A stretch of DNA of 64,000 bases from positions 20,579,001 to 20,643,000 of the forward strand of contig NC_079875.1 in the NCBI RefSeq assembly GCF_029227915.1. The letters are read 5' to 3'. A program made the position numbers and the translations under genes. Source of the DNA: Hydractinia symbiolongicarpus (lineage: Eukaryota; Cnidaria; Hydrozoa; Anthoathecata; Hydractiniidae). The stretch's first letter is position 1. Each line of letters begins with the position of its first letter. The notes under the pieces are model-generated. The model did no database searches. It was not told the origin of the DNA and saw nothing but the letters and a program-made list of their open reading frames with translations. Below are positions 11,291-21,883 of the stretch, in pieces.

Positions 11291-14200
11291 CTTGGAACGT
11301 TGTAGTGCATTGAGACTGGAAGGAATATTTCAATGGTAACCTGCGCAGGCAGAGGGAGCCACGTGATTTACGTGTGAGGCCTTCATTACACTGCAAAAGG
11401 CCATATTACAGCCTTTATAGGACGATGCACGTAGTTAAGAGTGTTCTAAGGCCACGGCGCTAAGGAGAACTACTTGGAACGACGTATGGCAATGGGACTG
11501 GAAGGAATAGTCCAATGGTCACCTGGGTAGGCAGATGGAACCACGTGATTTACATGTGAGGCCTTTATTAGACTGCAAAAGGTCATATTATACCTTTTAT
11601 AGGGCTGTGCACGTAGTTAAGAGTGTTCTAAAGCGACGGCCATAATGAAAACGACTTGGAACGTTGTAGCGCAATGAGACTGGAACGACTAGTCCAATGC
11701 TAACCGTCACAGGCAGCTAAAACCGCGTGATTAAAGTGTGCTGCCTTTATTAGACTGCAAAAAGCCATATTACGGTCGTTTTAGGGCTGTGCACGTAATT
11801 AAGAGACTTCTAAGGCCACGGCGCTAAGGAAAACCACTTGGAACGTTGTTGTGCATTAAGACTGGAAGGAATAGTCCAATGGTAACCTGCGCAGGCAGAT
11901 GGAACCACGTGATTTACGTGTGAGGCCTTTATTAGACTGGAAAAGGGCATATTATAGCCTTTGTAGGACGATGCACGTAGTTAAGAGTGTTCTAAAGCGA
12001 CGGCGCTAAGGAAAAGGACTTGGAACGTTGAATCGCATTGAGACTGGAACAACGACTAGTCCAATGGTAACCTGCAAAAGCAGCTATAACCGCGTGATTA
12101 AAGTGTGCGGCGTTTATTAGACTGCAAAAGGCCATATTAAGGTCTTTATAGGACTGTGCATGTAGTTAAGAGTGTTCTAAGGCCACGGGGCTAAGGAGAA
12201 CTACTTGGAACGTTGTAGTGCATTGAGACTGGAAGGAATATTTCAATGGTAACCTGCGCAGGCAGAGGGAGCCACGTGATTTACGTGTGAGGCCTTCATT
12301 ACACTGCAAAAGGCCATATTACAGACTTTATAGGACGATGCACGTAGTTAAGAGTGTTCTAAGGCCACGGCGCTAAGGAGAACTACTTGGAACGTTGTAT
12401 GGCAATGGGACTGGAAGGAATAGTCCAATGGTCACCTGGGTAGGCAGATGGAACCACGTGATTTACATGTGAGGCCTTTATTAGACTGCAAAAGGTCATA
12501 TTATACCTTTTATAGGGCTGTGCACGTAGTTAAGAGTGTTCTAAAGCGACGGCCATAATGAAAACGACTTGGAACGTTGTAGCGCAATGAGACTGGAACG
12601 ACTAGTCCAATGCTAACCGGCACAGGCAGCTAAAACCGCGTGATTAAAGTGTGCGGCCTTTATTAGACTGCAAAAGGCCATATTACGGTCGTTATAGGGC
12701 TGTGCACGTAATTAAGAGACTTCTAAGGCCACGGCGCTAAGGAAAACCACTTGGAACGTTGTTGTGCATTAAGACTGGAAGGAATAGTCCAATGGTAACC
12801 TGCGCAGGCAGATGGAACCACGTGATTTACGTGTGAGGCCTTTATTAGACTGGAAAAGGGCATATTATAGCCTTTGTAGGACGATGCACGTAGTTAAGAG
12901 TGTTCTAAAGCGACGGCGCTAAGGAAAAGGACTTGGAACGTTGAATGGCATTGAGACTGGAACAACGACTAGTCCAATGGTAACCTGCAAAAGCAGCTAA
13001 TACCGCGTGATTAAAGTGTGCGGCGTTTATTAGACTGCAAAAGGCCATATTAAGGTCTTTATAGGACTGTGCATGTAGTTAAGAGTGTTCTAAGGCCACG
13101 GGGCTAAGGAGAACTACTTGGAACGTTGTAGTGCATTGAGACTGGAAGGAATATTTCAATGGTAACCTGCGCAGGCAGAGGGAGCCACGTGATTTACGTG
13201 TGAGGCCTTCATTACACTGCAAAAGGCCATATTACAGCCTTTATAGGACGATGCACGTAGTTAAGAGTGTTCTAAGGCCACGGCGCTAAGGAGAACTACT
13301 TGGAACGTTGTATGGCAATGGGACTGGAAGGAATAGTCCAATGGTCACCTGGGTAGGCAGATGGAACCACGTGATTTACATGTGAGGCCTTTATTAGACT
13401 GCAAAAGGTCATATTATACCTTTTATAGGGCTGTGCACGTAGTTAAGAGTGTTCTAAAGCGACGGCCATAATGAAAACGACTTGGAACGTTGTAGCGCAA
13501 TGAGACTGGAACGACTAGTCCAATGCTAACCGGCACAGGCAGCTAAAACCGCGTGATTAAAGTGTGCGGCCTTTATTAGACTGCAAAAGGCCATATTACG
13601 GTCGTTATAGGGCTGTGCACGTAATTAAGAGACTTCTAAGGCCACGGCGCTAAGGAAAACCACTTGGAACGTTGTTGTGCATTAAGACTGGAAGGAATAG
13701 TCCAATGGTAACCTGCGCAGGCAGATGGAACCACGTGATTTACGTGTGAGGCCTTTATTAGACTGGAAAAGGGCATATTATAGCCTTTGTAGGACGATGC
13801 ACGTAGTTAAGAGTGTTCTAAAGCGACGGCGCTAAGGAAAAGGACTTGGAACGTTGAATCGCATTGAGACTGGAACAACGATTAGTCCAATGGTAACCTG
13901 CAAAAGCAGCTAATACCGCGTGATTAAAGTGTGCGGCGTTTATTAGACTGCAAAAGGCCATATTAAGGTCTTTATAGGACTGTGCATGTAGTTAAGAGTG
14001 TTCTAAGGCCACGGGGCTAAGGAGAACTACTTGGAACGTTGTAGTGCATTGAGACTGGAAGGAATATTTCAATGGTAACCTGCGCAGGCAGAGGGAGCCA
14101 CTTGATTTACGTGTGAGGCCTTCATTACACTGCAAAAGGCCATATTACAGCCTTTATAGGACGATGCACGTAGTTAAGAGTGTTCTAAGGCCACGGCGCT

Positions 14201-14907
14201 AAGGAGAACTACTTGGAACGTCGTATGGCAATGGGACTGGAAGGAATAGTCCAATGGTCACCTGGGTAGGCAGATGGAACCACGTTATTTACATGTGAGG
14301 CCTTTATTAGACTGCAAAAGGTCATATTATACCTTTTATAGGGCTGTGCACGTAGTTAAGAGTGTTCTAAAGCGACGGCCATAATGAAAACGACTTGGAA
14401 CGTTGTAGCGCAATGAGACTGGAACGACTAGTCCAATGCTAACCGTCACAGGCAGCTAATACCGCGTGATTAAAGTGTGCTGCCTTTATTAGACTGCAAA
14501 AAGCCATATTACGGTCGTTATAGGGCTGTGCACGTAATTAAGAGACTTCTAAGGCCACGGCGCTAAGGAAAACCACTTGGAACGTTGTTGTGCATTGAGA
14601 CTGGAAGGAATAGTCCAATGGTAACCTGCGCAGGCAGATGGAACCACGTGATTTACGTGTGAGGCCTTTATTAGACTGGAAAAAGGCATATTATAGCCTT
14701 TGTAGGACGATGCACGTAGGTAAGAGTGTTCTAAAGCGACGGCGCTAAGGAAAACGACTTGGAACGTTGAATCGCATTGAGACTGGAACAACGACTAGTC
14801 CAATGGTAACCTGCAAAAGCAGCAAATACCGTGTGATTAAAGTGTGCGGCCTTTATTAGACTGCAAAAGGCCATATTAAGGTCTTTATAGGACTGTGCAT
14901 GTAGTTA
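11290..14907. repeat. 5-monomer HOR of 913 bp, about 4 copies
   Basis: The GGAAAAGGACTTGG tag lies at 12011, 12924 and 13837, exactly 913 bp apart, and a GAAAACGACTTGG equivalent lies at 14750. 913 equals 5 x 182 plus 3, and the 3 comes from one GGAACAACGACTAGTCC monomer per unit. Monomer order per unit: the AAC-insert unit; GGAATATTTCAATGG with CAGAGGGAGCC; TATGGCAATGGGACTGG with GGTCACCTGGG; the CCATAATGAAAACG type II unit; and the GTTGTGCATT type I unit. This is the most regular HOR in the left half. Confidence 0.85.
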
Positions 14908-15111
14908 AGAAAGTTCTGAGGCCACGGCGCTAAGGAGAACCACTTGGGACGTTTTAGTGCATTGGGACTGGAACGACTAGTCCAATGGTAACCGGTGCAG
15001 GCAGCTGAAACCACGTGATTTACGTGTGCAGCCTTTATTAGACTGAAAAAGGCCATATTACAGTCGTTATAGGGCTGTGCACGTAATTAGGAGAGTTCTA
15101 AAGCCACAAAG

Positions 15112-15217
15112 CTAAGGAAAACCACTTGGAACGTTGTAGTGCATTGAGACTGAAAGAAACAGTCCACTCTTAACTATGTACTGTGTACATAGTTAAGAGT
15201 GTTCTAAGGCCACGGCG
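15112..15217. repeat. Rearranged 106-bp monomer containing a fold-back
   Basis: Landmark spacing is 106 bp instead of 182. Normal sequence runs to CAGTCC, then enters an inverted copy of the downstream TACATAGTTAAGAGTG, and then the direct copy. The usual stretch from CAATGGTAAC to TATAGGACTG is missing. The unit is derived from the second monomer of the marker cassette (GACTGAAAGAAACAG, TGTGTACATAG). Confidence 0.88.
15165..15201. repeat. Perfect 17-bp-arm inverted repeat, copy 1
   Basis: Left arm CACTCTTAACTATGTAC (15165-15181), spacer TGT (15182-15184), right arm GTACATAGTTAAGAGTG (15185-15201). All 17 pairs are Watson-Crick. The right arm is ordinary monomer sequence. The left arm is its reverse complement and has no counterpart at that monomer position elsewhere. 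This is the only inverted segment I saw in the window apart from its duplicate. Confidence 0.95.
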
Positions 15218-16736
15218 CTAAGAAGTATCACTTGGAACGTTGTAGCGCAATGAGACTGGAACGACTAGTCCAATGCTAACCGGCACAGGCAGCTAAAACC
15301 GCGTGATTAAAGTGTGCGGCCTCTATTAGACTGCAAAAGGCCATATTACGGTCGTTATAGGGCTGTGCACGTAATTAAGAGACTTCTAAGGCCACGGCGC
15401 TAAGGAAAACCACTTGGAACGTTGTTGTGCATTGAGACTGGAAGGAATAGTCCAATGGTAACCTGCGCAGGAAGATTGAACCACGTGATTTACGTGTGAG
15501 GCCTTTATTAGACTGGAAAAGGGCATATTATAGCCTTTGTAGGACGATGCACGTAGGTAAGAGTGTTCTAAAGCGACGGCGCTAAGGAAAACGACTTGGA
15601 ACGTTGAATCGCATTGAGACTGGAACAACGACTAGTCCAATGGTAACCTGCAAAAGCAGCTAATACCGTGTGATTAAAGTGTGCGGCCTTTATTAGACTG
15701 CAAAAGGCCATATTAAGGTCTTTATAGGACTGTGCACGTAGTTAAGAGTGTTCTAAGGCCACGGGGCTAAGGAGAACCACTTGGAACCTTGTAGTGCATT
15801 GAGACTGGAAGGACTAGTCCAATTGAAACCAGCGCAGACAGGTGTAACCACGTGATTTACGTATGAGACCTTTATTAGACTGCAAAAGGCCATATTACAG
15901 CCTTTATAGGACTGTGCATGTAGTTAAGAAAGTTCTGAGGCCACGGCGCTAAGGAGAACCACTTGGGACGTTTTAGTGCATTGGGACTGGAACGACTAGT
16001 CCAATGGTAACCGGTGCAGGCAGCTGAAACCACGTGATTTACGTGTGCGGCCTTTATTAGACTGAAAAAGGCCATATTACAGTCGTTATAGGGCTGTGCA
16101 CGTAATTAGGAGAGTTCTAAAGCCACGGCGCTAAGGAGAACCACTTAAACCGTTGTAGTGCATTGAGACTAAAAGGAAAAGTCCAATGTTAACCTGTGCA
16201 GGCAGATGGAACCACGTGATTTACGTGTGAGGCATTTAGACTGGAAAAGGGCATATTATAGCCTTGGTAGGACGATGCACGTATTTAAGAGTGTTCCAAA
16301 GCAACGGTGCTAAGGAAAACCACATGGAACGTTGAAGTGCATTGAGACTGGAAGAAACAGTCCAATGGTAACCTGCGCAGGCAGCTGAAACCAATTGATT
16401 TACGTGTGCGGCCTTTATTGGACTGCAAAAGGCCATATTACAGCCTTCATAGGACTGTGCACGTAGTTAAGAGTGTTCTAAGGCGACGGCACTAATGAAA
16501 ACGACTTGGGACGTTGTAGCGCATTGGGACTGAAACGACTAGTCCAATGGTAATCGGCGCAGGCAGCTGAAACTGCGTGATTAAAGTTTGCGGCCTTTAT
16601 TAGACTGCAAAAGGCCATATTGCTGTCGTTATAGGGCTGTGCACGTAATTAAGAGAGTTCTAAAGCCACGGCGCTAAGGAAAACCACTTGGAACGCTGTA
16701 GGGCATTGAGACTGGAAGGAATAGTCCAATGGTAAC

Positions 16737-19700
16737 CGGCACAGGCAGCTAAAACCGCGTGATTAAAGTGTGCGGCCTTTATTAGACTGCAAAAGGCCAT
16801 ATTACGGTCGTTATAGGGCTGTGCACGTAATTAAGAGACTTCTAAGGCCACGGCGCTAAGGAAAACCACTTGGAACGTTGTTGTGCATTAAGACTGGAAG
16901 GAATAGTCCAATGGTAACCTGCGCAGGCAGATGGAACCACGTGATTTACGTGTGAGGCCTTTATTAGACTGGAAAAGGGCATATTATAGCCTTTGTAGGA
17001 CGATGCACGTAGTTAAGAGTGTTCTAAAGCGACGGCGCTAAGGAAAAGGACTTGGAACGTTGAATGGCATTGAGACTGGAACAACGACTAGTCCAATGGT
17101 AACCTGCAAAAGCAGCTAATACCGCGTGATTAAAGTGTGCGGCGTTTATTAGACTGCAAAAGGCCATATTAAGGTCTTTATAGGACTGTGCATGTAGTTA
17201 AGAGTGTTCTAAGGCCACGGGGCTAAGGAGAACTACTTGGAACGTTGTAGTGCATTGAGACTGGAAGGAATATTTCAATGGTAACCTGCGCAGGCAGAGG
17301 GAGCCACGTGATTTACGTGTGAGGCCTTCATTACACTGCAAAAGGCCATATTACAGCCTTTATAGGACGATGCACGTAGTTAAGAGTGTTCTAAGGCCAC
17401 GGCGCTAAGGAGAACTACTTGGAACGTTGTATGGCAATGGGACTGGAAGGAATAGTCCAATGGTCACCTGGGTAGGCAGATGGAACCACGTGATTTACAT
17501 GTGAGGCCTTTATTAGACTGCAAAAGGTCATATTATACCTTTTATAGGGCTGTGCACGTAGTTAAGAGTGTTCTAAAGCGACGGCCATAATGAAAACGAC
17601 TTGGAACGTTGTAGCGCAATGAGACTGGAACGACTAGTCCAATGCTAACCGGCACAGGCAGCTAAAACCGCGTGATTAAAGTGTGCGGCCTTTATTAGAC
17701 TGCAAAAGGCCATATTACGGTCGTTATAGGGCTGTGCACGTAATTAAGAGACTTCTAAGGCCACGGCGCTAAGGAAAACCACTTGGAACGTTGTTGTGCA
17801 TTAAGACTGGAAGGAATAGTCCAATGGTAACCTGCGCAGGCAGATGGAACCACGTGATTTACGTGTGAGGCCTTTATTAGACTGGAAAAGGGCATATTAT
17901 AGCCTTTGTAGGACGATGCACGTAGTTAAGAGTGTTCTAAAGCGACGGCGCTAAGGAAAAGGACTTGGAACGTTGAATCGCATTGAGACTGGAACAACGA
18001 TTAGTCCAATGGTAACCTGCAAAAGCAGCTAATACCGCGTGATTAAAGTGTGCGGCGTTTATTAGACTGCAAAAGGCCATATTAAGGTCTTTATAGGACT
18101 GTGCATGTAGTTAAGAGTGTTCTAAGGCCACGGGGCTAAGGAGAACTACTTGGAACGTTGTAGTGCATTGAGACTGGAAGGAATATTTCAATGGTAACCT
18201 GCGCAGGCAGAGGGAGCCACTTGATTTACGTGTGAGGCCTTCATTACACTGCAAAAGGCCATATTACAGCCTTTATAGGACGATGCACGTAGTTAAGAGT
18301 GTTCTAAGGCCACGGCGCTAAGGAGAACTACTTGGAACGTCGTATGGCAATGGGACTGGAAGGAATAGTCCAATGGTCACCTGGGTAGGCAGATGGAACC
18401 ACGTTATTTACATGTGAGGCCTTTATTAGACTGCAAAAGGTCATATTATACCTTTTATAGGGCTGTGCACGTAGTTAAGAGTGTTCTAAAGCGACGGCCA
18501 TAATGAAAACGACTTGGAACGTTGTAGCGCAATGAGACTGGAACGACTAGTCCAATGCTAACCGTCACAGGCAGCTAATACCGCGTGATTAAAGTGTGCT
18601 GCCTTTATTAGACTGCAAAAAGCCATATTACGGTCGTTATAGGGCTGTGCACGTAATTAAGAGACTTCTAAGGCCACGGCGCTAAGGAAAACCACTTGGA
18701 ACGTTGTTGTGCATTGAGACTGGAAGGAATAGTCCAATGGTAACCTGCGCAGGCAGATGGAACCACGTGATTTACGTGTGAGGCCTTTATTAGACTGGAA
18801 AAAGGCATATTATAGCCTTTGTAGGACGATGCACGTAGGTAAGAGTGTTCTAAAGCGACGGCGCTAAGGAAAACGACTTGGAACGTTGAATCGCATTGAG
18901 ACTGGAACAACGACTAGTCCAATGGTAACCTGCAAAAGCAGCAAATACCGTGTGATTAAAGTGTGCGGCCTTTATTAGACTGCAAAAGGCCATATTAAGG
19001 TCTTTATAGGACTGTGCATGTAGTTAAGAAAGTTCTGAGGCCACGGCGCTAAGGAGAACCACTTGGGACGTTTTAGTGCATTGGGACTGGAACGACTAGT
19101 CCAATGGTAACCGGTGCAGGCAGCTGAAACCACGTGATTTACGTGTGCAGCCTTTATTAGACTGAAAAAGGCCATATTACAGTCGTTATAGGGCTGTGCA
19201 CGTAATTAGGAGAGTTCTAAAGCCACAAAGCTAAGGAAAACCACTTGGAACGTTGTAGTGCATTGAGACTGAAAGAAACAGTCCACTCTTAACTATGTAC
19301 TGTGTACATAGTTAAGAGTGTTCTAAGGCCACGGCGCTAAGAAGTAGCACTTGGAACGTTGTAGCGCAATGAGACTGGAACGACTAGTCCAATGCTAACC
19401 GGCACAGGCAGCTAAAACCGCGTGATTAAAGTGTGCGGCCTCTATTAGACTGCAAAAGGCCATATTACGGTCGTTATAGGGCTGTGCACGTAATTAAGAG
19501 ACTTCTAAGGCCACGGCGCTAAGGAAAACCACTTGGAACGTTGTTGTGCATTGAGACTGGAAGGAATAGTCCAATGGTAACCTGCGCAGGAAGATTGAAC
19601 CACGTGATTTACGTGTGAGGCCTTTATTAGACTGGAAAAGGGCATATTATAGCCTTTGTAGGACGATGCACGTAGGTAAGAGTGTTCTAAAGCGACGGCG

Positions 19701-20855
19701 CTAAGGAAAACGACTTGGAACGTTGAATCGCATTGAGACTGGAACAACGACTAGTCCAATGGTAACCTGCAAAAGCAGCTAATACCGTGTGATTAAAGTG
19801 TGCGGCCTTTATTAGACTGCAAAAGGCCATATTAAGGTCTTTATAGGACTGTGCACGTAGTTAAGAGTGTTCTAAGGCCACGGGGCTAAGGAGAACCACT
19901 TGGAACCTTGTAGTGCATTGAGACTGGAAGGACTAGTCCAATTGAAACCAGCGCAGACAGGTGTAACCACGTGATTTACGTATGAGACCTTTATTAGACT
20001 GCAAAAGGCCATATTACAGCCTTTATAGGACTGTGCATGTAGTTAAGAAAGTTCTGAGGCCACGGCGCTAAGGAGAACCACTTGGGACGTTTTAGTGCAT
20101 TGGGACTGGAACGACTAGTCCAATGGTAACCGGTGCAGGCAGCTGAAACCACGTGATTTACGTGTGCGGCCTTTATTAGACTGAAAAAGGCCATATTACA
20201 GTCGTTATAGGGCTGTGCACGTAATTAGGAGAGTTCTAAAGCCACGGCGCTAAGGAGAACCACTTAAACCGTTGTAGTGCATTGAGACTAAAAGGAAAAG
20301 TCCAATGTTAACCTGTGCAGGCAGATGGAACCACGTGATTTACGTGTGAGGCATTTAGACTGGAAAAGGGCATATTATAGCCTTGGTAGGACGATGCACG
20401 TATTTAAGAGTGTTCCAAAGCAACGGTGCTAAGGAAAACCACATGGAACGTTGAAGTGCATTGAGACTGGAAGAAACAGTCCAATGGTAACCTGCGCAGG
20501 CAGCTGAAACCAATTGATTTACGTGTGCGGCCTTTATTGGACTGCAAAAGGCCATATTACAGCCTTCATAGGACTGTGCACGTAGTTAAGAGTGTTCTAA
20601 GGCGACGGCACTAATGAAAACGACTTGGGACGTTGTAGCGCATTGGGACTGAAACGACTAGTCCAATGGTAATCGGCGCAGGCAGCTGAAACTGCGTGAT
20701 TAAAGTTTGCGGCCTTTATTAGACTGCAAAAGGCCATATTGCTGTCGTTATAGGGCTGTGCACGTAATTAAGAGAGTTCTAAAGCCACGGCGCTAAGGAA
20801 AACCACTTGGAACGCTGTAGGGCATTGAGACTGGAAGGAATAGTCCAATGGTAAG
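16737..20855. repeat. 4119-bp 23-monomer unit, copy 2
   Basis: Second tandem copy. It begins with CCGGCACAGGCAGC and ends where the sequence continues as GCTGCGCAGGCAG, the natural continuation of the 9-monomer block. It contains its own 913-bp HOR copies (GGAAAAGGACTTGG at 17043 and 17956) and its own fold-back hairpin. Near identity implies a recent duplication. Confidence 0.88.
19284..19320. repeat. Perfect 17-bp-arm inverted repeat, copy 2
   Basis: Identical to the element at 15165-15201 and exactly 4119 bp downstream: arms 19284-19300 and 19304-19320, spacer TGT. It was copied as part of the 23-monomer duplication, so the rearrangement is older than that duplication. The host monomer (19231-19336) is again 106 bp. 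Confidence 0.95.
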
Positions 20856-21883
20856 CTGCGCAGGCAGATGAAACCACGTGATTTACGTGTGAGGCCTTTA
20901 TTAGAATGCAAAAGGCCATATTACAGCCTTTATAGGATGATGCACGTAGTTAAGAGTGTTCTATGGCCACGGCGCTAAGGAGAACTACTTGGAACGTTGT
21001 TGTGCATTGCGACTGGAAGGAATAGTCCAATGGTAACCTGCGCAGGCAGATGGAACCACGTGATTTACGTGTGAGGCCTTTATTAGACTGCAAAAGGTCA
21101 TATAACAGCATTTATAGGACTGTGCACGTAGTTAAGAGTGTTCTAAGGCGACGGAGCTATTGAAAACGACTTGGGACGTTGAATTGCATTGAGACTGGAA
21201 CGACTAGTCCAATGGTAACCTGCAAAAGCAGCTAAAACCGCGTGATTAAAGTGTGCGGCCTTTGTTAGACTGCAAAAGGCCATATTAGGGTCTTTAAAGG
21301 ACTGTGCACGTAGTTAAGATTGTTCTAAGGCCACGGCGTTAAGGAGAACCACTTGGAACGTTGTAGTGCATCAAGACTGGAAGGTATAGTCCAATGGTAA
21401 GCTGCGCAGACAGAGGGAACCACGTGATTTACGTGTGAGGCCTTCATTACACTGCAAAAGGCCATATTACAGCCTTTATAGGACGATACAAGTAATTAAG
21501 AGAGTTTTAAAGCCACGGCGCTAAGGAGAACCACTTGGAACGCTGTAGGGCAGTGAGACTGGAAGGAATAGTCCAATGGTAAGCTGCGCAGGCAGATGAA
21601 ACCACGTGATTTACGTGTGAGGCCTTTATTAGACTGCAAAAGGCCATATTACAGCCTTTATAGGATGATGCACGTAGTTAAGAGTGTTCTATGGCCACAG
21701 CGCTAAGGAGAACTACTTGGAACGTTGTTGTGCATTGAGACTGGAAGGAATAGTCCAATGGTAACCTGCGCAGGCAGATGGAACCACGTGATTTACGTGC
21801 GAGACCTTTATTAGACTGCAAAAGGCCATATTACAGCCTTTATAGGACTGTGCATGTAGTTAAGAAAGTTCTGAGGCCACGGC
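20225..21883. repeat. 9-monomer block, copy 2 (dispersed duplicate)
   Basis: Counterpart of 7610-9268 at offset 12,615 bp. A few substitutions separate the copies, for example CCACGGCGTTAAGG at 21330 against CCATGGCGTTAAGG at 8715. The copy overlaps the end of the second 4119-bp unit and continues past it. This shows the full block existed before the 23-monomer duplication trimmed its other copy at 16736. Confidence 0.8.

Larger units (their letters stand above)
12618..16736. repeat. 4119-bp 23-monomer unit, copy 1
   Basis: Matches 16737-20855 base for base where I compared. I found one substitution, T at 15228 versus G at 19347. The length is fully explained: 23 x 182 = 4186, minus 76 for the hairpin monomer, plus 12 for four AAC insertions, minus 3 for GAGGCATTTAGACTGG, gives 4119. 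The junction at about 16736 joins GGGCATTGAGACTGGAAGG-type sequence to CCGGCACAGG in register with the monomer. Confidence 0.88.

Noticed and set aside
14549-14791. 80-codon - strand frame with four near-identical copies (also at 10715, 15386, 18668, 19505)
   Set aside because: The conservation is explained by copying of the DNA in the 913-bp and 4119-bp repeats. It spans 1.3 monomers across a 185-bp unit, whose +3 insertion keeps the frame open slightly longer. Nothing points to translation.
15165-15201. Hairpin as a rho-independent terminator or transposon terminal inverted repeat
   Set aside because: The stem is AT-rich with no following T-run, has only a 3-base spacer, and has no target-site duplication or internal sequence. 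It is better explained as a fold-back of monomer sequence.
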